Part shown: positions 16,422 to 25,475 of the stretch, piece after piece
Layout: each line of letters starts with the position of its first letter
Numbering within the stretch: position 1 is the stretch's first letter
NCBI GenBank assembly: GCA_016716745.1
Contig: JADJVD010000002.1
Span: 62,001-126,000, forward strand
DNA: 64,000 nt
Source: Hyphomicrobiales bacterium
GTDB taxonomy: Bacteria > Pseudomonadota > Alphaproteobacteria > Rhizobiales > Beijerinckiaceae
Reading direction: 5' to 3'
Program-made: the position numbers and the translations under genes
Notes under the pieces: generated by a model
Seen by the model: the letters and a program-made list of their open reading frames with translations, nothing else
Told to the model about the DNA's origin: nothing
Database searches by the model: none

Positions 16422-17126
16422 TCAAGTCCGCAGGGCGGCCAGCAGTTCCGTCTCGTCCGGCCGCGCCGCGACGGCGACGGCGAGACCCCCGGTCCGCAGC
16501 GGGGCGGCCGCGTCGTCGGAGATCGCGACGTGCCGCCAGCCCGCGATGCGCGCGCTCAGGCCGGCGGCGTGCGCGTTGGCGAGGAAAAGCTCCGCGCTGC
16601 GGCGGGAGAAGTGCAGCACGCCTGCGTCCCCGAGCGCGGCGAGCCGGGCGCTGGTCGCCGCGTCCCAATCCACGGGGGCGGCCTCGTAGACATCGACCAC
16701 GGCGAGCGGGAGACCGGCGGCGGCGAGCCCCGCCTCCAGCGCCGGCTTGCGGTCGCGACCGGCGAGATAGACGAGGCGGTCGCCGGGGCGGGCGGCGAGG
16801 CGCAGGAGCCGGACGAGGCCGTCGGCGTCGCCGCCCGCCCGCCTGACGTCGCGGAAGCCGGCGGCCGCGCCCGCCCCGGCGGTGGCCGCGCCGACAGCGA
16901 ACAGCGGGCGCGCGGCGGCCCAGGCCCGCTCGTCGGCGGGCCGCTCCGCCCAGCCGAGAAAGGCGTGCGCGCTGGTGGCGACGAAGCCGTCGGCCCGGCC
17001 CGGCAGGGGCGCGGGCAGGGCGCGCACGGCGAGCACCGGCGCCAGGATCGCCTCGTCGCCCCGCTCGACGAGGCGGGCGGCGGTGCGCGCCGCGTCCGCT
17101 CTCGCGCGGGTGAGGACGACCCGCAT
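16422..17126 (-). CDS. hemD: Uroporphyrinogen-III synthase
   Basis: Cyclises hydroxymethylbilane with inversion of ring D to uroporphyrinogen III, the shared precursor of haem, sirohaem and cobalamin. The 234-residue product has the weakly conserved two-domain pattern typical of HemD, starting MRVVLTRARADA and including the LVYLAGRDRKP loop between domains and the ADAGVLHFSRRSAELF region. HemD diverges fast, so context (immediately after hemC) carries much of the weight. The ATG abuts the hemC stop with no gap, indicating translational coupling. Confidence 0.9.
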   Translation of the reverse strand: MRVVLTRARADAARTAARLVERGDEAILAPVLAVRALPAPLPGRADGFVATSAHAFLGWAERPADERAWAAARPLFAVGAATAGAGAAAGFRDVRRAGGDADGLVRLLRLAARPGDRLVYLAGRDRKPALEAGLAAAGLPLAVVDVYEAAPVDWDAATSARLAALGDAGVLHFSRRSAELFLANAHAAGLSARIAGWRHVAISDDAAAPLRTGGLAVAVAARPDETELLAALRT

Positions 17127-18074
17127 TCAGGTCAGGTGGGCGAGCGCGTCGGCCGGGGCCCGCGACAGCAGGTCGCGGGCGGCCGCCGCGCCGATCTGCG
17201 CCGCGTCGGCGGCCGGCCCCTCGCCCGCCGCGTCCCAGGCGTCCGATCCGTCCGTGCGCAGCAGCCGGCCGCGGAACCGCACGCGCCCGCCATCGAGCGT
17301 CGCATGGCCGGCGATCGGGGTGCGGCAGGAGCCGTCGAGCACGGCGAGGAACGCGCGCTCGGCGGCGAGCGCGACGCCGGTCGGCGCATCGAGGATCGGC
17401 GCGAGACGGTCGCGCGAGACCGTGTCGCGCCCGCGCGCGGCGATGGCGATGGCCGCCTGCCCGACCGGCGGCATGAAGGCGTCGGCGTCGAGAATTTCGG
17501 TGACGACCGATTCGAGGCCAAGGCGCTTCAGGCCGGCGAGCGCCAGCAGCGTGCCGGCGACGCCGCCGCTCTCGACTTTCCTCAGTCGCGTCTGGACGTT
17601 GCCGCGCAGCAACTCGACCGACAGATCGGGCCGGGCGCGGCGCACCATCGCCTGCCGGCGCAGCGAGGCCGAGCCGATCACGGCGCCGGCAGGCAGATCG
17701 GCGAAGCGCCGCCCGCCGGCGCCGATGAAGGCGTCGCGCGCGTCCTCGCGCGGCAGATAGCCGGCGAGCGCGATCTCGTCCGGCAGGAAGGTCGGCACGT
17801 CCTTTGCGGAGTGGACCGCGATGTCGATGTCGCCGGCGATCAGCGCGGCGTCGAGCTCGCGCGTGAACAGGCCCTTGCCGCCCGCCTCGGAGAGCGGGCG
17901 GTCCTGAATGGCGTCGCCGGTCGTCTTGATGACGACGATGGAAATGGCCTCAGCCGCGACGCCGTGGGCGGCGGCGAGCAGATCGCGCGTCTGATGGGCC
18001 TGCGCGAGGGCGAGCGGCGAGCCGCGCGTGCCGATGCGCATCCAGACCTCGTTCATCCCGACCTCGTCCGCCAT
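17127..18074 (-). CDS. hemC: Hydroxymethylbilane synthase (porphobilinogen deaminase)
   Basis: Polymerises four porphobilinogen units to hydroxymethylbilane. The 315-residue protein shows the N-terminal signature RIGTRGSPLALAQA, the catalytic aspartate in VHSAKDVP and the dipyrromethane-cofactor cysteine C250 in DGSCRTPIAGH. ATG 18074 is used; in-frame ATGs at 18056 and 18041 are also possible because conservation begins at the RIGTRG segment. It is the first gene of a haem block of four genes and directly abuts hemD. Confidence 0.96.
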   Translation of the reverse strand: MADEVGMNEVWMRIGTRGSPLALAQAHQTRDLLAAAHGVAAEAISIVVIKTTGDAIQDRPLSEAGGKGLFTRELDAALIAGDIDIAVHSAKDVPTFLPDEIALAGYLPREDARDAFIGAGGRRFADLPAGAVIGSASLRRQAMVRRARPDLSVELLRGNVQTRLRKVESGGVAGTLLALAGLKRLGLESVVTEILDADAFMPPVGQAAIAIAARGRDTVSRDRLAPILDAPTGVALAAERAFLAVLDGSCRTPIAGHATLDGGRVRFRGRLLRTDGSDAWDAAGEGPAADAAQIGAAAARDLLSRAPADALAHLT

Positions 18075-18151
18075 TGCCCGTTCGCCGCGCCTCGCGCCGC
18101 GGGGCGCGGACTATAGGGGGGCAAGGCGCGGCGGGAAAGCAGGTCGGCGCC

Positions 18152-20524
18152 TCAGGCGCCGATCGCGAGGCGCTTCGGCGGTTCGGCCTCGCGGGATCGA
18201 AGCATCGCGAGGGCCGCGTCGGCGTCGAGCGGACGGGCGATGTGGAAGCCCTGGATCTGGTCGCAACCCAGCCTTTGCAGCGCGCGCATCTGCCCTGCGG
18301 TCTCGACGCCTTCGACGCAGACGTCGAGGCCCAGATCGCCCGCCATGCACAGGATCGCGCCGACGATGGCGCGGGCGGCCGAATCGTCGTCGACGCCCTC
18401 GACGAAGGAGCGGTCGATCTTGATCTTGTCGAAGCGGTGGCGGCGCAGATAGCTCAGTGAGGAATAGCCCGCGCCGAAATCGTCGAGCGCGATGCGCGCG
18501 CCGAGGCGACGCAGCGCGTCGAGCGTCGCCATGACGCAGGGCTGGGGATCGAGAAACACGGTCTCGGTGATCTCGATCTCGAGCCGGCCCGGCGGCAGGC
18601 CAGTCGCCTCGAGCGCCTTGCGCACATCGTCGAACACGGCCGGCGTGCGGAACTGGGCGGGCGACAGATTGACGGCGATGCGCACGTCCGCCGGCCACTG
18701 CGTCGCGGCGCGGCAGGCCGCGACGAGGGCCCAGGCGCCGAGTTTGCCGATCAGGCCGCGCTCCTCGGCGAGCGGGATGAATTCGGTCGGGGCGATCGGC
18801 CCGAGTTCGGCGTGGGTCCAGCGCGCCAGCGCCTCGAAGCCGACGATGCGCCGGCTCTGGGCGTCGACCTGAGGCTGAAAGGCCAGGCGCAGGCCCTCCG
18901 TGTCCAGCGCGGCGCGCAGATCGGTCTCGATGCGGTGGCGACGCCGCGCCGCGGCGTCGAGCTCCGGCTCGAAGAAGCAGAACCGGCCGCGCCCCTCGCT
19001 CTTGGCGCGATACAGCGCCAGATCGGCGTGGCGCATCAGCGCGTCGGCGTCGAGCTCGTGGCCGAGGTCCGGCGCGGCGAAGGAAATGCCGATGCTGACC
19101 GAGGCGAGGGTCGGGCCGGTCGACAGGGCGAAGGGCGCGGCGATGGCTTCGATCAGCCGCGAGGCCGCCGTCTCCACCTCGGCGGAGGAGCGCGGCTCGG
19201 CGAGCAGAAGGGCGAATTCGTCGCCGCCGAGACGGGCGACGAGATCGCCCTCGCCCGTCGCATGGCCCAGCCGTGCGGCGACCTGCCGCAGCAATTCGTC
19301 GCCGGCGGGGTGGCCCTGCGTGTCGTTGATCACCTTGAAGCGATCGAGATCGAGCAGCAGCACCGCAAACCGCGTTCCGACGGTCTTCAGCCGGAACAGC
19401 GCGTGCGCCAGCTGGTCGTTGAAGCTGGCGCGGTTGGCGACGCCGGTCAGCACGTCGAAATGCGCCAGATACTCGATCTTGCGGCGCGCCTCGCTCGCCT
19501 GCGTGACGTCGCGGCCGACGCCGCGATAGCCGAGAAATTCGCCGCGCGCGTCGAAGACCGGTTTGGCCGTCACCGACCACAGGCGCTGCGCGCCGCGCAC
19601 GACGACGGCGATTTCGCGATCGCGGAACGCCTCCCGCTTGCGCATCGCGCGCAGGAGGCCGCGCAGCCTGTCGCGCTCCTGCGCGTTGCCGCGCCCGCCG
19701 GCCATATGCGGCAGCGCCCGCGTCAGACGCTGGCCGACGAGTTGCGCCTCGTCGAGACCGAGAATCTCGACGATGCGCGAGGAGACGTGACGCACGCGCC
19801 AGTCGCTGTCGACCATCCACAGCCAGTCGGCGGCGTGTTCCTCGAAGTCGTTGAGCAGCAGGCCGATGTAGTCGCGCTGCTCGACGCTGCGCACCTGCGC
19901 CTCGAAGCGGGCGCGCAGCACGTCGGCGAGCGACAGAGAGCTGGTGAAGATGACGGCGAGGTAGACGGCGTTGAGAATCGTCAGCGTGGCGGTCGTGAAA
20001 CCGGGGGACAGCACGAGCGCGGTGGTCGAGCCGAGGGCGAGCATGCCCGAGAAGGCGAGAGCGGCCGGCGCGATCGTGGCGAGGGCGAAGCCGCTGCCGC
20101 ACAGCATGCCGGCGACGACGCTGCCGATGATGACGCGCTGCTCCATGTCGGCGATGGTGAACATCGCCGGCAGGAAGGCCCAGCAGGCGCCGAGCATGAC
20201 GGCGTGCAGCACCGTGCGGCGCACGCCGCGGATCGACGCGCTGTCGGGCGAGGGGCGGGCGCGCATCGGCCACCATCGGGCGATGGCGTAGAGGGCGACG
20301 AGGCAGACGCCGGTCGCCCAGGCGAGGACGACGGGCAGATGCCGGCTGCCGGCGAACGCGCCGGCGATCAGGGCGGCGCTGGCCACGTTGGCCGCCATCA
20401 TCCACGGCGTATAGCGACGCACGGCCGCGATCTGCGCGGAGCGCACCTTGCCCGCGAGTTCGGCGGGCAGGTCTCCTGCGCCGATGCTCAGGAACCTGTC
20501 GAAGGCGGACCGCACGCGCGACAC
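18152..20524 (-). CDS. Membrane-bound PAS-GGDEF-EAL protein (c-di-GMP turnover)
   Basis: 790-residue signalling protein. The N-terminal 230 residues hold about six membrane helices. A PAS-like domain follows (around residues 240-360, ending RGVGRDVTQ). A GGDEF domain comes next with an intact active site G433-GDEF in RLGGDEFALL. Last is an EAL domain with an intact E564-A-L, ITETV, DDFGAGYSSL, KIDRSF and EGVET. Both catalytic signatures are complete, so it could make and break c-di-GMP; which dominates cannot be read from sequence. The start is a GTG at 20524 behind GGGGAG; a longer open frame would run antisense through tsaD and is rejected. Confidence 0.9.
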   Translation of the reverse strand: MSRVRSAFDRFLSIGAGDLPAELAGKVRSAQIAAVRRYTPWMMAANVASAALIAGAFAGSRHLPVVLAWATGVCLVALYAIARWWPMRARPSPDSASIRGVRRTVLHAVMLGACWAFLPAMFTIADMEQRVIIGSVVAGMLCGSGFALATIAPAALAFSGMLALGSTTALVLSPGFTTATLTILNAVYLAVIFTSSLSLADVLRARFEAQVRSVEQRDYIGLLLNDFEEHAADWLWMVDSDWRVRHVSSRIVEILGLDEAQLVGQRLTRALPHMAGGRGNAQERDRLRGLLRAMRKREAFRDREIAVVVRGAQRLWSVTAKPVFDARGEFLGYRGVGRDVTQASEARRKIEYLAHFDVLTGVANRASFNDQLAHALFRLKTVGTRFAVLLLDLDRFKVINDTQGHPAGDELLRQVAARLGHATGEGDLVARLGGDEFALLLAEPRSSAEVETAASRLIEAIAAPFALSTGPTLASVSIGISFAAPDLGHELDADALMRHADLALYRAKSEGRGRFCFFEPELDAAARRRHRIETDLRAALDTEGLRLAFQPQVDAQSRRIVGFEALARWTHAELGPIAPTEFIPLAEERGLIGKLGAWALVAACRAATQWPADVRIAVNLSPAQFRTPAVFDDVRKALEATGLPPGRLEIEITETVFLDPQPCVMATLDALRRLGARIALDDFGAGYSSLSYLRRHRFDKIKIDRSFVEGVDDDSAARAIVGAILCMAGDLGLDVCVEGVETAGQMRALQRLGCDQIQGFHIARPLDADAALAMLRSREAEPPKRLAIGA

Positions 20525-20677
20525 GATGGAATTCCGGCTCCCCTCAAACGCGCCGCGAGCCGGCGCGCGGGCAGTCTGGCGGGGAAACCGGAAGATCGCG
20601 TTAATCGGCTCCGGCGCGCTTGTCGCGGGCCGGCGCTTGTGACACGGAAGACGAGAATCGACACACGCCGAGGCCAG

Positions 20678-21736
20678 ATGCGCGTTCTGGGGATCGAGAC
20701 CACCTGCGACGAGACGGCGGCGGGCGTCGTGCGGCTGAAGCCGGGCGGCGGCGGCGAAATCCTCGCCAACGAGGTGATGAGCCAGATCGCCGAGCACGCG
20801 GCCTTCGGCGGGGTGGTCCCGGAGATCGCGGCGCGCGCCCATGTCGAGGCGCTGGACGCGCTGATCGGGCGGGCCTGCGCGCGGGCCGGGGTCAAGCTCG
20901 CCGATCTCGACGGGATCGCCGCCGCAGCCGGGCCGGGCCTGATCGGCGGGGTGCTGATCGGCCTGACGACCGGCAAGGCGCTGGCGCTGGCGCTGAAGAA
21001 GCCGCTGGCGGCGGTCAACCATCTGGAGGCGCATGCGCTGACGGCGCGGCTGACCGACAATCTGCCTTTCCCCTATTTGCTGCTGCTCGTCTCCGGCGGC
21101 CACACGCAGCTGCTCGCGGTGCGCGAGGTCGGCGACTATGTCCGCCTCGGCACGACCATCGACGACGCCATCGGCGAGGCCTTCGACAAGGTCGCCAAGA
21201 TGCTGGGCCTGCCCTATCCGGGCGGGCCGCAGGTCGAGATCGCGGCCGAGAAGGGCGATCCCGAGCGCTTCGCCTTTCCGCGCCCGATGGCGGGACGGGC
21301 GGGGGCCGATTTCTCGCTCTCCGGCCTCAAGACGGCGGTGCGGCTCGAGGCCGAGCGGCTCGCCCCGCTGTCGGACCGGGACGTGGCGGATCTGTGCGCC
21401 TCGTTCCAGGCCGCCATCGTCGACGTCGTCGTCGAGCGCACGCGGGCGGGGCTGCGCGCCTTTCGCGCCGTCGCCGGCCAGCCGACCGGCCTGGTGGTGG
21501 CCGGCGGCGTCGCCGCCAACGGGCCGATCCGCCGGGCGATCGCGCGGCTCGCCGGCGAGACGGGCCTGCGCGTCGTCACGCCGCCGCATGCGCTGTGCTC
21601 GGACAATGGCGCGATGATCGCCTGGGCGGGGCTCGAGCGCATCTCGCGCGGGTTGACGGACGGGCTCGATTTCGCCGCCCGGCCGCGCTGGCCGCTCGAC
21701 GACAGGGCGCCGCGCGCCGTTGGCGGAAAGGCCTGA
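20678..21736 (+). CDS. tsaD: tRNA N6-adenosine threonylcarbamoyltransferase
   Basis: Transfers threonylcarbamoyl from TC-AMP to A37 of ANN-decoding tRNAs with TsaB/TsaE. The 352-residue ASKHA-fold protein opens MRVLGIETTCDETA, has the metal-binding H115-LEA-H119, the nucleotide motif SGGHTQLL and the C-terminal LCSDNGAMIAWAG. An essential cytoplasmic protein in most bacteria. It is divergent from the GGDEF-EAL gene across 153 bp and followed by gpsA after 3 bp, so the two are co-transcribed. Confidence 0.97.
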   Translation: MRVLGIETTCDETAAGVVRLKPGGGGEILANEVMSQIAEHAAFGGVVPEIAARAHVEALDALIGRACARAGVKLADLDGIAAAAGPGLIGGVLIGLTTGKALALALKKPLAAVNHLEAHALTARLTDNLPFPYLLLLVSGGHTQLLAVREVGDYVRLGTTIDDAIGEAFDKVAKMLGLPYPGGPQVEIAAEKGDPERFAFPRPMAGRAGADFSLSGLKTAVRLEAERLAPLSDRDVADLCASFQAAIVDVVVERTRAGLRAFRAVAGQPTGLVVAGGVAANGPIRRAIARLAGETGLRVVTPPHALCSDNGAMIAWAGLERISRGLTDGLDFAARPRWPLDDRAPRAVGGKA

Positions 21737-21739
21737 GCC

Positions 21740-22726
21740 ATGGCCTCATGCGGCGTGCTCGGAGCGGGGGCCTGGGGCACGGCGCTGGCGCTCGTCGCCT
21801 GCCGGGCCGGGCTCGACACGACGCTCTGGGGCCGCGACGCGCAGCAGGTCGGGCGCATCCGCGCCGAGCGCGCCAATCCCGCCTATCTGCCGGGCGTCGC
21901 GTTGCCGGAGGGGCTGGCGGCGACGACCGATCTGTCGGCCGCCGCGCGGGCGGATTTCGTTCTGGCGGTGGTGCCGGCGCAGGCGTTGCGCGGCGTCGCC
22001 AGCGCGCTCGCGCTCGTGGCGCGGCCGGGAACGCCGGTCGTCGTCTGCGCCAAGGGCATCGAGCGGGCGAGCGGCCTGCTGATGAGCGAGGTCGCCGCCG
22101 AGTGCCTGCCGGAGCATCCGGCCGCCATTCTCTCGGGGCCGAGCTTCGCCGACGATGTCGCCAGGGGCCTGCCGACGGCGGTGACGCTCGCCGCCCATGA
22201 CGGGGCGCTGGCGCAGCGGCTTTCGGGGCAGCTCGCCAATCCGGGCTTCCGCCTCTACCACACGACCGACATGCGCGGCGTCGAGATCGGCGGGGCGGCC
22301 AAGAACGTGCTCGCCATCGCCTGCGGGATCGCCGCCGGGCGCGGCCTCGGCGCCTCCGCCAACGCCGCGCTGGTGGCGCGCGGCTTCGCCGAGCTCGGCC
22401 GCTTCGCGCGCGCCTACGGGGCGCGGGCCGAGACGCTGATGGGCCTGTCGGGCCTCGGCGATCTGGTGCTGACCTGCGCCTCGGCGCATTCGCGCAACTT
22501 CGCCTTCGGTCTCGCGCTCGGGCGGGGCGAGAGCCTCGCCGGGGCGATCGGCCACGGCAAGCTGGCGGAAGGGGCGCACACCGCGCCCGTGCTGGTGGAG
22601 ATGGCGCGCGCGCGCGGCGTCGACATGCCGATCGCCGCCGCCGTCGCCGACATCCTGTCCGGCAAGGTCGGCGTCGACGGCGCGGTCGAGGCGCTGCTCG
22701 CCCGCCCGCCGAAGGCCGAGGTCTGA
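21740..22726 (+). CDS. gpsA: NAD(P)+-dependent glycerol-3-phosphate dehydrogenase
   Basis: Reduces dihydroxyacetone phosphate to sn-glycerol 3-phosphate for phospholipid synthesis. The 328-residue product begins with the nucleotide loop GVLGAGAWGTALA, followed by the substrate region ILSGPSFADDVARG and the catalytic lysine in EIGGAAKNVLAIA. The C-terminal GLSGLGDLVLTC motif is complete. It lies 3 bp after tsaD and leads into YciI and EVE genes on the same strand. This gene makes the same compound that the ugp-type importer near 45-50 kb may bring in. Confidence 0.97.
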   Translation: MASCGVLGAGAWGTALALVACRAGLDTTLWGRDAQQVGRIRAERANPAYLPGVALPEGLAATTDLSAAARADFVLAVVPAQALRGVASALALVARPGTPVVVCAKGIERASGLLMSEVAAECLPEHPAAILSGPSFADDVARGLPTAVTLAAHDGALAQRLSGQLANPGFRLYHTTDMRGVEIGGAAKNVLAIACGIAAGRGLGASANAALVARGFAELGRFARAYGARAETLMGLSGLGDLVLTCASAHSRNFAFGLALGRGESLAGAIGHGKLAEGAHTAPVLVEMARARGVDMPIAAAVADILSGKVGVDGAVEALLARPPKAEV

Positions 22727-22768
22727 CGTTTCAAACGCCGCGCCGCCGGGCGCGACAAGGGAGTTCGC

Positions 22769-23056
22769 ATGATCTTCGTCGCCATCTGTCACGACAAGCC
22801 GGGCGCGCTGCAAATCCGGCTCGACCATCGCCCCGCCCACCTCGCCTATCTCGAGGCCAACAAGAGCGTGGTGAAGGCCGCGGGCGCGATGTTCGGCCCC
22901 GACGACAAGCCGGTCGGCTCGATGCTGATTCTCGATTGCGTCGATCAGGCCGCGGCCGACGCCTTCGCCGCCGCCGATCCTTTCGCCAAAGCGGGCCTGT
23001 TCGCGTCGGTCGAACTGCGGCCGTGGCGCCAGTCCGTCGGCCAGCCGGTGGGATGA
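22769..23056 (+). CDS. YciI family protein
   Basis: 95-residue ferredoxin-like-fold protein. It has the characteristic N-terminal MIFVAICHDKPGAL, a basic RPAHLAYL segment with the conserved histidine, and the central GPL-like MFGPDDKPVGSMLI. Related proteins include dehalogenase-like and stress-linked enzymes, but most YciI members have no known reaction. It lies 42 bp after gpsA behind AAGGGAG and its TGA overlaps a possible ATG of the EVE gene. Confidence 0.85.
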   Translation: MIFVAICHDKPGALQIRLDHRPAHLAYLEANKSVVKAAGAMFGPDDKPVGSMLILDCVDQAAADAFAAADPFAKAGLFASVELRPWRQSVGQPVG

Positions 23057-23064
23057 GGCGCGCG

Positions 23065-23490
23065 ATGGCGGAGAAGCGCTTCTGGCTGGTGAAGAGCGAA
23101 CCGTCGGTCTGGTCGTGGGACGATCAGGTCGCGGCCGGCGCCAAGGGCACGGTGTGGGACGGCGTGCGCAACCATACCGCCAAGCTCAATCTGATGGCGA
23201 TGAAGACGGGCGATCGCGCCTTCTTCTACCACTCCAACGAGGGCAAGGAGATCGTCGGGATCGCCGAGATCGTCCGCGCGGCCTATCCCGATCCGAAGGC
23301 CAGGCCCGGCGAGCCGTGGGTCGTCGTCGACATCAAGGCGGTCAAGCCGCTGAAGAGGCCGGTGACGCTCGCGCAGGTGAAGGCGACGGAGGCGCTGAAG
23401 GACATGGCGCTCGTCACCTCGTTCCGCCTCTCCGTGCAGCCGGTGACGGCGGCCGAATGGGAGACGGTGTGCGCGATGGGCGGGCTGTGA
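23065..23490 (+). CDS. EVE domain-containing protein
   Basis: 141-residue PUA-like EVE domain protein, a family thought to bind modified nucleotides in RNA or DNA. The signature FWLVKSEPSVWSWDD opens the protein, and WDGVRNHTAKLNL and FFYHSNEGKEIVGIAEI are typical pocket segments. The start at 23065 has GAGG 6 bp upstream. An alternative ATG at 23053 would overlap the YciI stop as ATGA. Context (tsaD-gpsA-YciI-EVE) is common in alphaproteobacteria. Confidence 0.9.
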   Translation: MAEKRFWLVKSEPSVWSWDDQVAAGAKGTVWDGVRNHTAKLNLMAMKTGDRAFFYHSNEGKEIVGIAEIVRAAYPDPKARPGEPWVVVDIKAVKPLKRPVTLAQVKATEALKDMALVTSFRLSVQPVTAAEWETVCAMGGL

Positions 23491-23509
23491 CGCCCCGGCG
23501 GGCCGCGCG

Positions 23510-24241
23510 ATGACGCCGGCGGCGCATTCTGCGACGACGGCCGACGACTGGGAGGTCGTGCGCCGCTCGAGTTTCTTCGAGCGTCTGCCCGAGCCGATCG
23601 TGCGCGACCTGACGCAGGGCCAGCCGATCCGCGCGTGCGAGCGGCGCGAGGAACTCTGCGCGCAAGGCGCGGCGGCCGATTTCTGCTTCATCGTCGTCGA
23701 CGGGCTGCTGGCGATGACGCGCCGCGCCGACGCGCAGGACGACGACGAGGCCGCCGGCGAGGCGGCGGTCATCGGCGTGCATGGGCCGGGCGCCGGGCTG
23801 ATGCTCGCCGAGGGGCTGACGCAGGGGCGCTATCCGGCGACGCTGACGGCGGTCGGACCGGCGCGCGTGATGCGGCTCGACGCGGCGCGCCTGCGCCAGC
23901 GCATCGAATCGGACGGGGCGCTGGCGATGAAGATGCTGGCGGCCGCCTCAATGCACCTGCGCGCGCTGGTGCTGCACATCGCCGAGTTGAAGACGATGAC
24001 GGGCCCGGCGCGGCTCGCCCATCTCGTGCTCGATCTGTCCGGCGCGCGGGCCGGCCGCGCCGAAGTGATCCTGCCTTACGAAAAGCAGCTGCTCGCCCAT
24101 CGCCTCGGCGTCACGCCGGAGAGCCTGTCGCGCGCCATGGCGCAGCTCAAGCGCCACGGCGTCGTCGTGCATCGCGATCGCCTCATCGTGCGCGACGTGG
24201 CGCGCCTGCGCGCCGCCGCGCAGGCGATGAACGCGGCCTGA
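23510..24241 (+). CDS. Crp/Fnr family transcriptional regulator
   Basis: 243 residues: a cyclic-nucleotide-binding-like beta-barrel (about 20-140), a dimer helix, and a winged helix-turn-helix with recognition helix GVTPESLSRAMAQLK. The E..SR triad in that helix is the FNR-type reader of TTGA half-sites. Cysteines occur at about residues 43, 50 and 58, but not in the N-terminal spacing of oxygen-sensing FNR, so an Fe-S cluster is not supported. It converges on napC with stops 14 bp apart. Two further family members lie upstream of the nap operon. The effector is unknown. Confidence 0.88.
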   Translation: MTPAAHSATTADDWEVVRRSSFFERLPEPIVRDLTQGQPIRACERREELCAQGAAADFCFIVVDGLLAMTRRADAQDDDEAAGEAAVIGVHGPGAGLMLAEGLTQGRYPATLTAVGPARVMRLDAARLRQRIESDGALAMKMLAAASMHLRALVLHIAELKTMTGPARLAHLVLDLSGARAGRAEVILPYEKQLLAHRLGVTPESLSRAMAQLKRHGVVVHRDRLIVRDVARLRAAAQAMNAA

Positions 24242-24257
24242 GGCGCGGAGCGCCTCA
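24239..24257. other. Palindrome joining convergent stop codons
   Basis: TGAGGCGC and GCGCCTCA form an 8-bp perfect stem with a 3-base loop. The arms contain the stop codon of the Crp/Fnr gene on the plus strand and that of napC on the minus strand. It could act as a bidirectional transcript end, but no clear T-tract follows on either strand. Confidence 0.5.
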
Positions 24258-24968
24258 GCGCTTGGCGGCTTTCGCCTTGGCGACGTCGGCGTCCTGCAGC
24301 ACGTCGATCAGCTTCTGCACGGGGCCGACATTGTCGATATTGTCGAGCATCTGCTGATAGGCGGCCGGCGCCTGCGGCGGCAGCTTGTGCGCGACGCCCT
24401 GATGGCAGTCGATGCAGGTCTTGCCCTCGTTGAGGCCGGTCTCGTGCAGCTTGGCGGCGCGCGGCTCCTGCAGCGAGAAGTCCATCGAGCCGAATTTGTG
24501 GCAGTTGCGGCATTCGCGCGAATCCGTCGTCTTCATCGCGCGCCAGACGCTCTTCGACAGGTCGAGGCGGTGGGCGTTGAACTTCTCCTGCGTGTCGATC
24601 GAGCCGAGGAATTTGTGCCACAGCTCGTTCGAGGCCTGGATCTTGCGCACCATCTTGTGCCCCCATTCCTTGGGCACGTGGCAATCCGGGCATGTGGCGC
24701 GCACGCCGGTCTTGTTCGAATAGTGCACCGTGTTCCGGTACTCCATGAACACGTTGTCCTTCATCTCGTGGCAGGACACGCAGAAGGCTTCCGTGTTGGT
24801 CGCCTCGAGCGCCCAGTTGAAGCCGCCCCAGAAGACGATTCCGCCGGCGAAGAAGACGAGCGCGATCAGCCCCCAGGCGTATTTGGAGCGCGAGAAGAAC
24901 CAGCGCCACAGACGCTTGAGGAGATTCGGCCTGTTGTGTTCGGCGCCGGGCGCCGTGACGTCCGTCAT
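24255..24968 (-). CDS. napC: Tetrahaem cytochrome c quinol dehydrogenase NapC
   Basis: Membrane-anchored NapC/NirT cytochrome that takes electrons from quinol and passes them to NapB. The 237-residue protein has one N-terminal membrane helix (about residues 31-50) and four CxxCH haem sites at 63-67, 93-97, 153-157 and 185-189, the full complement. ATG 24968 (MTDVTAPG) is preceded by GAGG; the longer open frame lies over napB. It is the last gene of the nap operon, 10 bp after napB. Confidence 0.96.
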   Translation of the reverse strand: MTDVTAPGAEHNRPNLLKRLWRWFFSRSKYAWGLIALVFFAGGIVFWGGFNWALEATNTEAFCVSCHEMKDNVFMEYRNTVHYSNKTGVRATCPDCHVPKEWGHKMVRKIQASNELWHKFLGSIDTQEKFNAHRLDLSKSVWRAMKTTDSRECRNCHKFGSMDFSLQEPRAAKLHETGLNEGKTCIDCHQGVAHKLPPQAPAAYQQMLDNIDNVGPVQKLIDVLQDADVAKAKAAKR

Positions 24969-24978
24969 CGCGCCCTCC

Positions 24979-25437
24979 TCACTTGGCCTGCGTGGCGTTC
25001 TGGAACGAATTGCCGACAAGCGGCTTGGCGTCGACCTGCGGCACGTGGCACTGCGAGCAGAAGTAGCGCGTGCCCGAGACCTTATCGAGCCGCACGCCCT
25101 GCCGGTCGACATAGTGCGTCTCGGAGATCTTCGGCGCGTTGAAGCGCGTGTTGCCCGGCCAGTCGTGGCAGCTCATGCACTGGTTGTTGTCGAGCGTGAT
25201 CTGGTAGGTGTCGGTCTTGTGCGGGATCAGCGGCGGCTGCTGGCGATAGGCGCGGCCGAAGCCTTCCGAGGGCGTCGACTGCCGCGCGACGTCGGGGGCG
25301 GGCGCCATCTCCGTCAGCGGCGTCTCGCGCAGCGTCTTCACGGCGCGCGGCTCCTGCGCCTGCGTCATCGCGGCGAGCGGCAAGGCCAGAAGCAACAGCG
25401 CGACCGGCGCGGATTTGGTGACGAGGCGAGCGATCAT
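24979..25437 (-). CDS. napB: Periplasmic nitrate reductase dihaem cytochrome c subunit NapB
   Basis: Small periplasmic electron-transfer subunit that docks on NapA. The 152-residue protein has a Sec signal peptide (MIARLV..., hydrophobic core, AQA/Q-like end near residue 28) and two haem sites CMSCH (87-91) and CSQCH (127-131). The conserved segment PPLIPHKTD lies between the signal and the first haem. ATG 25437 is preferred because GGAAGG sits 9 bp upstream; the ATG at 25446 directly abuts that site. Confidence 0.95.
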   Translation of the reverse strand: MIARLVTKSAPVALLLLALPLAAMTQAQEPRAVKTLRETPLTEMAPAPDVARQSTPSEGFGRAYRQQPPLIPHKTDTYQITLDNNQCMSCHDWPGNTRFNAPKISETHYVDRQGVRLDKVSGTRYFCSQCHVPQVDAKPLVGNSFQNATQAK

Positions 25438-25475
25438 GGGAAACATCCTTCCGCGATCGGGAGAGAAACGAGGGC

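Noticed and set aside
20525..21589. N-terminal extension of the GGDEF-EAL frame through tsaD
   Set aside because: The extra 355 residues are antisense to an essential conserved gene and have no domain. The GTG at 20524 gives a normal start.
23638..23690. FNR-type oxygen-sensing cysteine cluster in the Crp/Fnr regulator at 23510
   Set aside because: Three cysteines occur, but they are inside the beta-barrel region and not in the N-terminal spacing plus central cysteine that hold the FNR cluster.
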